Below are positions 1-12,029 of a stretch of 64,000 nucleotides of DNA, piece by piece. Below the pieces are notes generated by a model. The model was given only the letters and a program-made list of their open reading frames with translations, was not told the DNA's origin and searched no databases. The stretch comes from Aquatica leii. Its lineage: Eukaryota > Arthropoda > Insecta > Coleoptera > Lampyridae. Within the stretch, counting starts at the first letter, position 1; each line of letters starts with the position of its first letter. The stretch covers positions 167,894,035-167,958,034 of the forward strand of contig CM069432.1 of assembly GCA_035610365.1 (NCBI GenBank), written 5' to 3'. Both the position numbers and the translations under genes were made by a program.

Positions 1-490
1 AATTTTTTAACTAATACGTTGACATTAACAAATATAAAAAAATTACTTCAATTTTTACTGAACGCACCGGGTGAAATCTACTTAATGATAAGGGTAATCT
101 ATGCAAACATTTTAAATTCAATTTATAATGAATCCAATAATTATTTTAGATTTTTGTAGTATTTGGCATTGCTGAGGCTATACGTAATAAAAAACTTTTG
201 AATATAAAAGTAAAACACATAGAGCACAAAGAAACAATTTTGGTTGTTCACGTAACTAAAACAAAGGCTTAGATTATTTGTAATCATTTCAGAGTTTGAA
301 GGAAAAGTAAAATCTATAGATTTTAATAAAAACACAACTGTGGCAACACCAGAGAAATAATAAGATGTGGTTTTCATATTGTATAAAAATTTAGTAATAA
401 AAAAATAATATTAATAACAAGGGAATGTAATGCAAACTAATAAATAAAATATAACGACAGTATATCGAGTTTTATTAAATAATACCAAAA
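1..490. other. AT-rich stretch upstream of the copia relic
   Basis: No gene is visible. The open frames here are short and of low complexity. If the copia reading downstream is right, this stretch should contain its 5' long terminal repeat, but I could not match any part of it to sequence downstream of the element (3250-3530), so no LTR is called. Confidence 0.4.
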
Positions 491-504
491 GGTTATGGAC
501 CCAG
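491..504 (+). other. Possible copia-type primer-binding site
   Basis: The string GGTTATGGACCCAG lies 39 bases before the first gag-like ATG. Drosophila copia and its relatives prime from an internal fragment of initiator tRNA-Met and carry a very similar string just inside the 5' LTR. The position fits that role. The tRNA match was recalled from memory rather than aligned, and the upstream LTR is not identified. Confidence 0.4.
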
Positions 505-542
505 TTTAATTAAATATCGGTGAATAGAATATTAAAAAACAA

Positions 543-3250
543 ATGGCTCAAACTAAAAAGAATTATTGCTTTAAAGCAATAAATACAAGTAATTACAATA
601 ACTGGTCGTTCAGAATGGATATAATTTTGGCAAAAAAATAATGTACTTAAAAATATTAAAAATGTACTAGATGTTAGTCAGCTACCAACTGGGGGGGTGC
701 ATGCAGTTACTGCAAGACAATTTATAGCGAAGAGAAAGACTGCTTATTTACAGAGCTCGAAGTGGATATGGTTAAGGTTAGAACTACAGCAATAATCGTA
801 GTGGATGCAGTCGCGGTAACTATAAGTATATAAGAAATGTTTATAAAAACAAAACAAAAGATCGTAAAAAAAATAAAGCAAAGAATTATGGAGGAAACGA
901 TAGAGATAGAAACTATGCAGAACCTAAAGGAGATGAAGAATGTGTTTGTTTCATGTTGGATAGGTACAATCGGAAAACTGTAAGTAATAAAAATTAAAAA
1001 AAAAATTTTATTAACTTTGGTTGTACTGACCATATTACGAATGAAGTTAAATATTTTTTTGAAGTAATATACTTAGAATTAAGATATCTATAGCAAAAGA
1101 TGGGAGTAACATAGAAGCAATAGCAGTAGGTAATATACAAGTAATTACCAAAAGAGGTGTTAGATGAACATTAAAAAATGTTTTGTATGTTCTTTAATTA
1201 AGAAAAAAATTATTATCTGTGAAACGTCTAGAGTTAGTTGTTTTTTTTTAAATGGTCAGACAAAGTTATATAGTAAGAATCTATTAATAGGTGTTGGAAA
1301 AGGGCAAAATTTGTATTTTAAGTTATGTAATAATAAATGTTTAGTTACTGACAACACTCATCGTAATATGAAATATTTATGGCACAACCGATTTGATTAT
1401 TTACGCTATTCAAATTTAGATAAATTAGTTAAGAAAGAGATTGTAAATAGAATTATAAATTTTAAGTATAACGGAGTTGAATTTTGTTTACTATGTCTAA
1501 AGGGGAAAATGTGTCGATTGTCGTTGGTTAAAGAACTAGAACTATAAAGATTTTAGGAATTGTACACACGTACTAATTACTCGGTATCGCTTGATGTAGG
1601 TAAATATTTTGTCTTCTTTATCGATGAATATTCAAGCTTCATCTATGTTTATATGCTATTAAAGAAACATCTGAAGTTGCAGAATGCATTAATACATATG
1701 CTAATTTAATTCAAAACAAATTTGATCTTAAAATTGAAAAAGTAATTTGTGATAACGGAGGTGAATATTTGTCAAGCGAATTTAATGAATTTTGTCGTAA
1801 TAATGAAACTTTTATCAATTATACTGTGCACCGCATAACAGAATGGGATGGCAGAGATATTTAATCGGACTTATATTATCAATAAGAGTCCTGAGATATT
1901 ATCTAATATGACACCATATCAAAAGGAGCATGGTAAAAAACCTAATGTGGAAAATTTGTGAGTTTTTGATTGTTTGGCGTACACGCACATAATCAAACAG
2001 TTCAGAGATAAACTTAATTCAAAAGCTCAAAAACGTATGATGATAGGGTATGCACATAACGGTCATTGGCTGTGGAACTTAAATAGTAACATAAAAATCA
2101 AGAGACATTATTTTTAATAAAAATGACTTTCCGTTTAATAAGTGTAGAACTAGATGTTAACAGTGGTATAAATGAAAGATGAAAATGTTACCAAAATAAA
2201 AATAAAAATTTTGTTACCCCTGATGTGAATAAAAAGCCTAAACGCAAAGTCAATATTCTTAAAAAATATGACGATTATGAAATATATGCAGTTTTTGACG
2301 CAATCTCACATGTAGAAGACACTTCTAAAGAATTTAGAGAAATTGAATATAAGGAAGATAAAGAAATATGACTAAAAGCCATTGCTTGTGATTAAAAGCT
2401 ATAGAAAAGATGACATTGTTTATATTTTAATATATGTGTAGAGGACATAATAAACAGCGCACGAGATATAGGTTTAATTAAAGTTTACAAGAATTTGAAA
2501 CAAATGACAAAGATGAACTTATAAATGTCTTAAAAAAATTTAATATGATGAATTGTAAACTTGTTCATCACCGATAGACTCTAAATTAAAAATTAACGTA
2601 GTTGAAAATTCTAAAATGTGTAATAAACCTGTAAAAGAACTCATCGGATGGTTATTGTATCTTATGTTAAATACAATACCTGATATATTTCGCTTTTATT
2701 ATTTTTTAAGACATCAGGATAAGTATCGTAAAGCGATTTGAATTGAACAAAAAAGGGTACTAAAATATTTAAAGGCAACCATTAATTACAATTTAGTATA
2801 TAAACGTAAAATATATGTTAAATAAAATGTTTTGGTTTGTTACGTTGATGCTGATTAGGGGCAAGACTTATATGATAGAAAATATGTAACAGGTGATAAC
2901 ATACAAGTATTTAGTAATTCCGTGTGGTGGGTACAAAATTGTACAGCCTTATCAACAACTGAAACAGCATTAGTAGCTTTGTGTACCTTGTGCTCAAGAT
3001 GCTTTATGGTTTAAAAAGTCATTGTTAAATTTTAAATTAGAAATTAGAATGATTTTATATTTGAGGATAATCAGGGATGTAATATCCTAGTATAGAATCT
3101 AAACAATAATATGCGAGTAAAACATATAGACTTAAAATATCATTTTGTAAATGATCTGATTACTAAGAATGTAATTTCTGTTAAATATGTAGAGACTGTA
3201 AATCAGGAAGCTGATATGTTGCTTCAGAGTGTACATTCACATTTAATATA
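543..3250 (+). pseudogene. Ty1/copia retrotransposon polyprotein, degenerate
   Basis: Scattered pieces in all three forward frames follow the copia order. A gag-like start at 543 contains NYNNWSFRMD. A protease remnant near 1016 reads CTDHITNE. A pre-integrase zinc region at about 1380-1540 has WHNRFDYLRYSNLDKL followed by CLLCLKGK. The integrase core at 1560-1950 has FIDEYSSFIYVY, CDNGGEYLSSEFNEFC and NKSPEILSNMTPYQ. The end of the reverse transcriptase and connection lie at about 2450-2810 (PVKELIGWLLYLMLNTIPDI). RNase H lies at about 2840-3240 (LSTTETALVALC, then VKHIDLKYHFVND). The central reverse transcriptase with the YVDD site is missing. Many stops and frameshifts make it long dead. 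Neither LTR was recognised. Confidence 0.85.
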
Positions 3251-3702
3251 ACTAATATTAAGTACATTTCTTTTGTATTTGTTATTTTGTAGCTGTATGC
3301 TTGTCAATAAAAAAATGTAAATTTTAACAATTTTTTTAAAATTTATAAATCATTTTGGTTGGCAATAAAATTTTGTATGCATCACAGCAGCAAAGTGTCT
3401 TTTCTTTCTTTATCAAACACTGTATATTAACAATACATGCAACTTTGTTAAACAATAGAAATCGTCATCACTAGCGCTGCTATCGGACAGAGTTAATGAA
3501 GTGTCATTTTCAAATGGTCAGTCAAGTCAAGTCTTAGGGCGCGTTGCACAAAGTTTTTTTTAAGTATTTAATCAATGATCAACTACTAATCAATTGGTTA
3601 AAAACAATTTAACCATTGGTTAAAGTATTTAATCTGTTGATTAAATATTTAACAAAAGTGCTTTGATTAAGCGAGTTTAATCATTGGTTAAGCATAAAAT
3701 GA

Positions 3703-3714
3703 GTTGCACAAAAC
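3703..3714 (+). repeat. Inner copy of the Harbinger terminal word, left
   Basis: GTTGCACAAAAC repeats the terminal core about 165 bp inside the left end. The intervening bases are packed with ATTGGTTAA and TTGATTAA words. Its partner is the opposite-strand copy at 5430-5441. Confidence 0.7.
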
Positions 3715-4044
3715 AAATTTTAAAAGATAATCATTGATTAAACTTAGTTAATCAATTGCTAAACTAATCGAAGCTTAACCATCGATTAGTTTGATTAATT
3801 TAAAAAAAATTGTTAATCACACTTAATTTTTCTTTTCTTAAATAAATTATTGCAAATTAATTAATTTTACGTTGAAATTAGTATTGTTATTTAATTATAA
3901 GTTTTAAGTGAAATTCATTTTATTTATTTAGGTAAGTAAGAAATTTATACTAATTAAATTTTTTTAATGGTGTTTTATTACGAACTTAAAATACATATAA
4001 ATACTGAATTCCTATTTTTTCATATACAGCTTTTTTAACAGAAC

Positions 4045-5000
4045 ATGTCAGACCTTTCATCTTTATCGTCACTGTTATCTGATGAAGAAAAAACTATCAG
4101 AAATTTTACAGCTTTTGGCTGATGACATTAAACCAAGTATATTTCAAAACAAATTTTTTAATGCAATGAATTAATTACTGCTAACATTAAGATTTTATGC
4201 GACTGGTAGTTTTCAACAATTAATCGGAAAGAGAGAAAATGCACATAAGTCGACAGTATCGAAGGTAACGCACTGCATTGCATAACAAAAGACTCGATAT
4301 GTAACTATGCCTTAAGATCAAAATGCTTTTGAGCAAATGAAACAGTTTTATTTCATTAGCAATTTACCCAGGTGTTATCAATGCAGTGGATTGCACTCAT
4401 ATCAAACTCCAATTGCCTGGTAGTCCACATTCAAAGTTGTATAAAAACAGAAAGGGGTATTTTTCTATTAATACTCAGGTAATATGTGATGCTGGTTTAA
4501 AAATTCTGAACATTATAGCACCATGACCTGCTTCTGTACATGATAGCAATATTTTTAATCACAATCCCCTGTCTGTTGATTTTGATTTCGGTATGGAAAT
4601 AGATACTTTTTAGGTGACAGTAGTTATCCTTAAGAACCCTATCTGTTAAAACGTTTCATAAACCCTAATACACCATTACATGAAGCATACAACCGAGCTC
4701 ACATTAAAACAAGAAATTCATTTCAACATTGCTTTGGAGTTTTAAAACATTGATTTCGATGTTTTTCAGTTGGTCTTCGCATTAAAACCGAACGCTGTTT
4801 AGCTACAATTGTACATCGCACTTCAATATAATGATGTTGAACCGCCACATGATGTTGCAGTAAAGCTACAGCAAGACGATGATGTTTTTGTTGAAGACGT
4901 AGTAGAAGAGGTAAGATTAGTGCCAGGTGCAAACCAAATGTTGTTGTTCGTAATGCACTTTTAAATACTGTTTTTGCCCAGTGACATTTTTGAATTTTCA
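4045..5000 (+). pseudogene. Harbinger transposase (HARBI1-like, DDE_Tnp_4 type), broken
   Basis: The ATG at 4045 opens MSDLSSLSSLLSDEEK but the frame is soon lost. The catalytic region at about 4370-4620 is readable after frame changes: AVDCTHIKLQLPGS, YKNRKGYFSINTQVICDAG, then SVHDSNIF. These match the Harbinger core, with the first catalytic Asp in AVDCTH. A later block at 4690-4820 includes VGLRIKTERC, and a C-terminal scrap near 4930 reads VRNALLNTVFAQ. Several stops interrupt it. The long minus-strand open frame across 4723-5112 is an antisense shadow of this gene. No second protein of the Myb-like type usual for Harbinger elements was seen. Confidence 0.8.
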
Positions 5001-5429
5001 GTGTTTTCCTATAAATTAGTATATTATTGCAACTTTGTACTTTAGTATGTTTTTTTTTAATTCTTAAGTTCAACTTGTATGTGTATTGTGTAACGAAATG
5101 CTTGAATATCAAATCATGTAAGAATGTATTTGAGTATTATTATATGTAACTATAACTTATTATTAAATGGATAAATAAATTTACCTGTTTATTATGTTTA
5201 GGAGCTCTTCCCTTCTATAGGGGTATAGTTTTTTCCTCGTTTCTCTTTGTTCATTTTAAAATGTTGATTTGCGTTGACAAACTACGACAACAAACACAAA
5301 TCAAAATTCAAACCAAATTTAACGAAATTGACAAAACCGACACATATTTGACATTTTACCGCTTGTTTAGCACTGTTGCCAAACATACTTAACAAAAGGC
5401 TGTTGATTAGTTAATCAAGCTTCATTTTT

Positions 5430-5441
5430 GTTTTGTGCAAC
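5430..5441 (-). repeat. Inner copy of the Harbinger terminal word, right
   Basis: On the minus strand this reads GTTGCACAAAAC, the same word as at 3703-3714, about 80 bp inside the right end. It makes the termini a nested pair of inverted repeats. Confidence 0.7.
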
Positions 5442-5529
5442 TCGATTGTAAAAATTAATCAATGGTTAATTTTAACAAATGATTAACAAACCGTTTGATT
5501 AAATTAGTTTTGTGCAACCGGGTGTATAG

Positions 5530-6640
5530 CTTTAAACTTGTCTGAGGTGTTTACGTCAAGTTATTGTATACAGGGTTATACAAAAGTATGGAAACATGCT
5601 TATAACTTGAAAACCGCGAGGATTAGCGGTTTAAAACTTTGGGGGAGTATGTAAGACATACTTTCGGACATTTTTTACTCTTTATAAAATTTTGATACGA
5701 TGCTCCAATTACGAGTAATTGTTATCTACTTCTGATTTTCAAATAGCATCATATCAGTTGACTGACATTTTTAGATTCTACATGAAATTCTGTGTGCAAT
5801 GGTGAACAGAAAAATTATTTAATATGATAAATGTTATTAAAAATATGGTATAAAAGTTCAGATTAAATGTCAACAATTTAATTGTGGGCGGGTACCTGAC
5901 GTTCTAAGTAGGGTATGTACCTACTTTGTTTGGGTCAACACAATAACCAATAAAAGCTTTTGTTATAGGGTAAGTTTATAATCTTTTGTTAGCAGTGGCG
6001 TATCTTTTTTAGGAATAAAATAAAAATTCCTGCATTGTGGATCCATTCGAAATATGTTTTTAATTTGATCTTCATTGGTTTTCTTCAATTACTCAAGTCT
6101 GTTGAATTGTCATTGCTAATGAGTTACGATTAAAATTATTGATTAATCAACATTAATACATTAGTACCAATGTAAGAGTTGTTTAATTACCTAGTAATGT
6201 ATTATTATTAATTTGATTAAATCTTTGGAATTTGTTTTCTTTTTAAATAATTTAATCATAATTGACTTATTAACGGTTTTCTTTAGCTTTCTCTCTAATA
6301 GCATTTCTTTATTGGGGAGTAATAGATATGTTTTTATATGGTAATTTTTTATTTACAAAATTTTAATATAAATTGGGAGTTCCTAGTGGTAACATCATTG
6401 TTTATATGATTACAATATTTTGTGAATATGCCTCCAAGATTAGAACAAATGGATTTTACCTTAAAATTAAGAGGAAGTATTGTTGGGATAGCACAAGCAG
6501 AAATGTCACCTTGAACAATATTACAACATGTTGACTTATCGGTAAGCATTTTTCTAAAGTATATTTTTTACATTGCATTGCAACAAAGTTAGCATGTATT
6601 AAATATGATCACTAACAATACTATTTTATAAGATATTAGA
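5530..6640. other. Non-coding stretch with a Tc1-like terminal sequence
   Basis: At 5569 the sequence TATACAGGGTTATACAAAAG, followed by GTATGGAAAC, resembles the outer end of Tc1/mariner elements that begin CAGGGT. It could be the left end of the Tc1 relic downstream, but no matching right end was found between 7670 and 8040. The rest is AT-rich and without coding signal. Confidence 0.3.
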
Positions 6641-7669
6641 ATCTATTAAATTGACGTCAAATTTTTAAATACATATATAATGTATAATGGCTTCTAATAC
6701 AGTACGAATGATAAATGTAATTTAATACTAAGAACTTGACACTTTGTAGATTAAACAAATCCAGTGATGGATTACAAAAGGTCAGGAAGTTGGTAATAAG
6801 CCATTTGTAAGCAACAGACCACCTAAGCCTAGAATTACTTCTCGGCAAGAAAATGCATGACATACTCGGCTATACATTACTATACATTACAAAATTCTTT
6901 TACAACTTGCCAAAAAATAAAGGAAACGCTGAATATTAATTGCTCTGTTTCTATCATTCAGAGACGTTTACACGAATCAAATTTACATTGTAGAAAACTG
7001 GCAAGTAAACCTAACATTACAGAACGTCATGCTGCAGCTCGGTTGCGCTTTTGTAGCCAATATTTAAATTTGGATTGGAGTACTGTTATCTTTACAGATG
7101 AAAAAGCACTGATCAATGTCTAACTACAGTGTAGAGACCACAAAACATTCGTTACAGTATAGAACATGTTTTGCCCAATAGGCAAAGTGGTAGAGTGACA
7201 GCTGGAGTGTGGGATAAATATCTCAAGCGGGTCCAGGAAAGTTAGTGCAAGTGACAGCACCTCGATTTACTTCAGAGCAATACCTGAATATTTTAGATTA
7301 TATCTTGATACCTTCTGTGAGAAAAAAAATCCACAAGATGAGCTGGAAATTATTCAATTAGTCCAAAATAATTCTCCTATTCATACAGCACGAATTGTTA
7401 GGGATTGGATTGAAGATCAAAACAAAGTTGAAATAATTGAATGGCCAGCGAGATCACCAGATTTGAACCCAATTGAAAATATGTGGAGTGCAATAATCAG
7501 AAACTGGGATAGTGATATTCAATTTAGAACACCTGAAAATATTATCCAACATTCACAATTAGTTTGGGAATGTTTTCGGAGATCACAGTTGTGTCAAAAT
7601 TTAGTAAACTCTATGCAGTCTAGGTTAGAAGCATGCATACAAAATAATAGTTATTACACAAAGTATTAA
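6640..7669 (+). pseudogene. Tc1-like transposase, broken
   Basis: Readable blocks on the plus strand follow the Tc1 order. A basic N-terminal stretch at about 6780-6860 (RPPKPRITSRQ) is followed by a helix-turn-helix region (6857-7060). The first catalytic Asp is in VIFTDEK (7085-7110). The C-terminal catalytic block at 7350-7480 reads NNSPIHTA and then WPARSPDLNPIENMW. Where Tc1 proteins have Asp in the QDN triplet this copy has Asn, so the second catalytic residue is lost. I count 35 residues between that position and the catalytic Glu, one more than in classic DD34E members. The tail to 7669 is open. Frameshifts lie between 7123 and 7370. Confidence 0.8.
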
Positions 7670-8048
7670 TTATTTCTATACAACTTTCGTTTTATTATTG
7701 TTAACTACAGCATGAACTGTAATTATAAACGTTTGCTTATTTATTAACATTTTATTAACGCAAAAGTGAGTAATACCTAAATAATTATTATTAAAATAAA
7801 AATATTGTTAATGAATACGAAAATGTAATTATGATACTCATTAATAAGTGAAGTATTTAACCGCGTAAACAAAAAAAAAGATGTAACTATGTGAACAAAA
7901 ATATAAATAAATTACATTATATTGGCACAAATATTTATTCTTACACCGGAAAATTCTGTTTGATAGTATCATTTATATTTAAACAAAATTAAAGTATAAA
8001 AGTTTCGTTTTATCTATAAATAATTTTGCACATACAGCGAAATATTAA

Positions 8049-8641
8049 TATAGTCCTCGCAATTTTACTTTCGATGCACGTCATTAACGTCAGTGACGTA
8101 GTTATTCAACCATGTTGTCGGTATTAACATGTAAACTTACTCTTTTCGTACATTCTTAATATTACATTGCAAATTACGTTTTCATTAAATGTTTCTACAT
8201 TCGTAACAGGTGTACTACGCTTACGTTTTGAGGAGATCTCAGAACCTCGTTGTTAGCAACCGCTGTACATACAGAAATAACTGTAGAATATATGTATGTA
8301 TTACCACAATTTAAATATTATGTAAAAGGGTATCTCTCGCACAGCATTTACTGATATCAATGGACCACCATTATCTCGTTCAAGCTCAAAATAGTACAGT
8401 TTTGTATCAAAAATAATTATAAAAAACAATGAGCACTTTGACATATTACTTTGACGTAAAAAACACAAATTAAATTTGACAGATGCCAACAACGCTGCAA
8501 CTTTAGTAAGCACACCAACAACGCGACAAAAAAAAATTCCATAAGACAATTCGGTATTTATTTATTTTTTGCTATAAATAGGGTGGTATGAATTTGACGT
8601 CATTAATGACGTGCATCGAAAGTTAAATTGCGAGAACTATA
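8049..8641. mobile_element. MITE with roughly 40-bp terminal inverted repeats
   Basis: The left end begins TATAGTCCTCGCAATTTTAC and the right end, read in reverse, begins TATAGTTCTCGCAATTTAAC. The match continues through TTTCGATGCACGTCATTAA. TA at both outer edges fits a Tc1/mariner-type target duplication. The interior has no transposase. The ends carry CRE-like TGACGTCA elements and the related GTCATTAATGAC palindrome. Confidence 0.75.
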
Positions 8642-8649
8642 GTACCTAT

Positions 8650-11600
8650 GTAAAATTGTTTTTATAAAATCAGTAATTAGATTTTTATTTACAATTTTCC
8701 TCAATTTTATACGTTCAAAATTTTACTATCAATAAGTAGGTATCTAAAATTATAGAAAAGAATGTGTGTTTTTTTATTCGCATAAAAGTATAAATACGGT
8801 CATAAAAGTAATACTATTTTCTTATGGTTTGAGAAATACATGTAAAATTTAGTAATAGTAATCCCCTTTTTATTTACAAGACAAAAGGACATAACCTCAA
8901 GGTATATTTACAAGTGTAAATAGTGGTAATACTATTAGAATGTGGCTGAAAATGCGGTAATGTTCATTTTAGGGACATTTCTAATAACTATGGCTGTACA
9001 TTTGATTTTGACGACCCATGACAACATTTAATGATATGACTACGTAGTTAACTACATCGTCAAAGTTAACAACGCTTCACGCAACCAGGCATAAGTAGAG
9101 CCAGGTAAGAAGATTTTCTGAAAATTTTTGAGAAACAATAAATACTGGTCATGAAGAAGTGTGCACAATAACGCCACGAAACGTCGCCTATAAAAATTTA
9201 CCAAGTGTGAGTTTTTTGCTTTTTCTACTTGAAAGTGTACATATACATATACAACTACTTAACAATTATTACTAGGAGAAAAAAGTTAATCTACAGTATT
9301 TGGTAGTATTCAGTGCTACTTGTATTATAGCCTTGAAAAAGTAACCATTCTCGTATACATTTTTAAAAAAACTTATTGATGAATTCTATTGCACTTTTGT
9401 TTAGTTTTATATATTCCTGGTTTGTTCTTTAAAAAACCTATACATCACAATTTTGTTTTTGTTAAGGTTAATTAAATTTAAAAAGTATTGGTCAAAAATA
9501 AATTTGCAAACAGTTACTGCAGTAGTGCTTACCATCTTTACCGCGATGTTACGCTTTAAAATGCTAAACAGTTAATGAATCAGTCCCATAAGAAACAAAC
9601 AATTTTTTGGTGAAAAAACCTAGAAGTTTATCAAACGTCTCAGCATTATCATCGTGTATCAATTTGACATTATACTGATTTTGTCACTAATTTTAAGTTT
9701 TTTTTTATTTAATCACCGAGCTTTTAGCACGTAACAAATTTTACTAGGCTTGTACAATTTTTTTTCTAGTAGCTAATACAATTCCACTACAGTAGTGTAC
9801 CATATTTTAACCATTTATCTCATATACCAATTGCATTGTCTATACAATTTCTTTCTATAAGCAATAAAACACGGGTTTGAATTCACGATAACTGGTTATA
9901 ATTTGATAGGTTGCTAAGGATTGATTGGCAGCTTTCTCTTCATGCATAAAAAACCATTCAAATATAACGCAACCAATCGCTTTAACCTAAAATTATTTGT
10001 TTTGATTTTTTTGTAATTGTTTTATTTAGTGTATTAGTGAGGTAAGAGTATCGTAAAAATTTAAATGCAACGGAACCGAATCGGAACATTACAAGATATT
10101 TATTTTTAAATTATCTGCGATTTTTATCAACGCGGTTTAATTTTATGTTTATTTAGTGCAAACATATTTCAAGATAATTATTTTGGTTTTATTATATTCA
10201 CGTTACTGTTAAATATTTTATTGTTTTTTTGTAATTGTCCTTGTATTTAATTTTATTAGAAACGGGAGTATATAATTAAAAAAAATATACACCAGCAATA
10301 AGAGTTTAATTATTAACTACACATAAAGTTCAATAATTTTAAGTAATAAAATACAATAAAAAATTGTTTTAATGTTATTGCTAATAAACACAAATAGTGA
10401 TTATTAGCTATACCATTTTGTAGATATATCTAAGCAAACAAAATAATAATAATCAAAATAATGTGTATGAACAATAAAAAGATATCTTTTATGTTTTGAT
10501 GCGCCGGAACAAAAGCATGTGATAAACTCTATAGTTTATTAATGTGTAATGAAAGTAGCTTTCAACAATGTTTAATATCGCTAACGTTTAATACATGTAC
10601 TTTTATCTACAAAAACCTATAAAGTAAAAAACAGTTTTATCCTTTAAAACCAGAAATTGGCTATATATAATCCTTAATCTTTATGAAACTTGCATATAGA
10701 CATCACATTGCAAAACCGAATACTACCCTGTTTTTTTGTTTTTAATCAAATTAGAATTTTTAACCCAATGATTGCTTATAAAATTTTAAAAAGTTACGTG
10801 CAAGTATTGCTCTTGTACCTTTACATTAGCGTATTTAATAATTTAAAATAGCGGTTTAATTTAGGTGAAAAGAATATTGGAAGCACAAAAAGTAAACATA
10901 GTTTTTTCACATAACTTTTTCCAAGTAAATTACTTTTTTTTTATTAAAATCTAGGACATTAACGTAAACTAACAAACTAATTAAAAAACTTTTAAAAAAT
11001 ACTGTAGAAAACAATACTGAACGAAATATGAACATAGCTCGACAAAAACAAAGAATATTGTTATTTATGTGAATTTATAGAGCACGTAGTGTAGAAGAGT
11101 TGAGATATAGCATCATCTACTACCGATGCTTTTCTCCTCATCCACTTACATCGTTTTGCTCATTTCTAACGATATTTTACTGTCAAGCAGCAACTATATC
11201 TATTTATCTCCGTCTTTATATCGATTACTACAATTTATAAGTGATGTTAAATTAAAATATAAATGTAGTATTTAATTTAATTAATATGATAGTTATTATC
11301 AAATCACTTTAATAAATAAAAATCAAAAATTTTAAATTTATATTTTAAGAAACCCAACAAGAAAAATTAAACTAAGGTTTTTTTCTGCATATGTTGATAT
11401 CACTGTAGAGTATAAGCCATATAACCAAAATATATAGCGTAGGAAATATTATGTAAATTATTATTGAAGCTGAAAGGAAGCTATAATAGTAATTTAGTTG
11501 CTACCTGTTTTCCTGGGTATCATTAATCTTACTTTATTTGTTCTGTTTTGAAAGAACAATGAAAAATCTAATTTTAAAAGTGTTGATAAGAAACAAAATC

Positions 11601-12000
11601 AATATTATTAAATTTAACGTGTTCTAAAAAAGTAATTATACAGTAAAAATTAGGATTTTTATTTTTTTTATCAAAAATGTTTCTTATCTTTAATTAGAAA
11701 ACAAATCACAAGGTGACTGGCAATAAGTGGTATGTGTGTAACATACCGTACAAAAAGTAAAAAAAAGGATAAATTGTAAATGGTAAATTTTACATTTGCA
11801 TTTACATTGTTACGTTACTACGTTATACGTTGTGGTTTTAGCTCGCGTCTTATTCAAAACTTATTTGAATTACGTGTCTATAAAATTAGCTTTCAACGTT
11901 TCTATCTCTACACATTACAGTTACACATTATTCATGTGTAGAAAATTTATGCTATGAGATAGTGTAAATTAATAGTACATTATTTAACAAGCATAGAATG
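8650..12000. other. AT-rich stretch without recognisable genes
   Basis: Only short chance frames occur. The single item worth marking is a degenerate hammerhead-like motif at 9149-9186, listed separately. Confidence 0.4.
9149..9186 (+). ncRNA. Degenerate hammerhead-ribozyme-like motif
   Basis: TCATGAAGAAGTGTGC is followed by ACAATA, CGCCAC and GAAACGTCGCC. The arrangement copies the CTGATGA - stem - GAAAC plan seen much more clearly at 62891-62920, including the same ACAATA loop. The core has changed and stem II is imperfect, so activity is not expected. It may be a Penelope-type end relic. Confidence 0.3.
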
Positions 12001-12001
12001 G

Positions 12002-12029
12002 TGGCTATTATTCACGTGAATAATAGCCA
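12002..12029. repeat. Perfect 28-bp palindrome centred on CACGTG
   Basis: Two 14-base arms starting TGGCTATTATTCAC meet with no spacer. The centre (12013-12018) is the E-box CACGTG. Outside the palindrome, AATGG on the left and TT on the right suggest the arms were once longer, with a small insertion on the left. Confidence 0.85.

Larger units (their letters stand above)
3537..5524 (+). mobile_element. PIF/Harbinger DNA transposon, degenerate
   Basis: The left end reads GGGCGCGTTGCACAAAG and follows a TTA triplet. The right end, read on the other strand, contains CGGTTGCACAAAACT, so the termini share the core GTTGCACAAA. A TTA or TAA target triplet is usual for Harbinger. The left flank fits, while the right flank reads TAT and is ambiguous, so the outer limits are good to a few bases. 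The body encodes a Harbinger-type transposase. Both ends carry many copies of palindrome-like words around TTGATTAA, plus a second inner copy of the terminal word. Confidence 0.8.

Noticed and set aside
141..1033. Two minus-strand open frames (78 and 103 residues)
   Set aside because: Phe-, Ile- and Tyr-rich text typical of antisense AT-rich DNA; the second lies opposite the copia gag and protease remnant.
4723..5112. Minus-strand open frame of 129 residues
   Set aside because: It is antisense to the Harbinger transposase, whose conserved blocks are on the plus strand.
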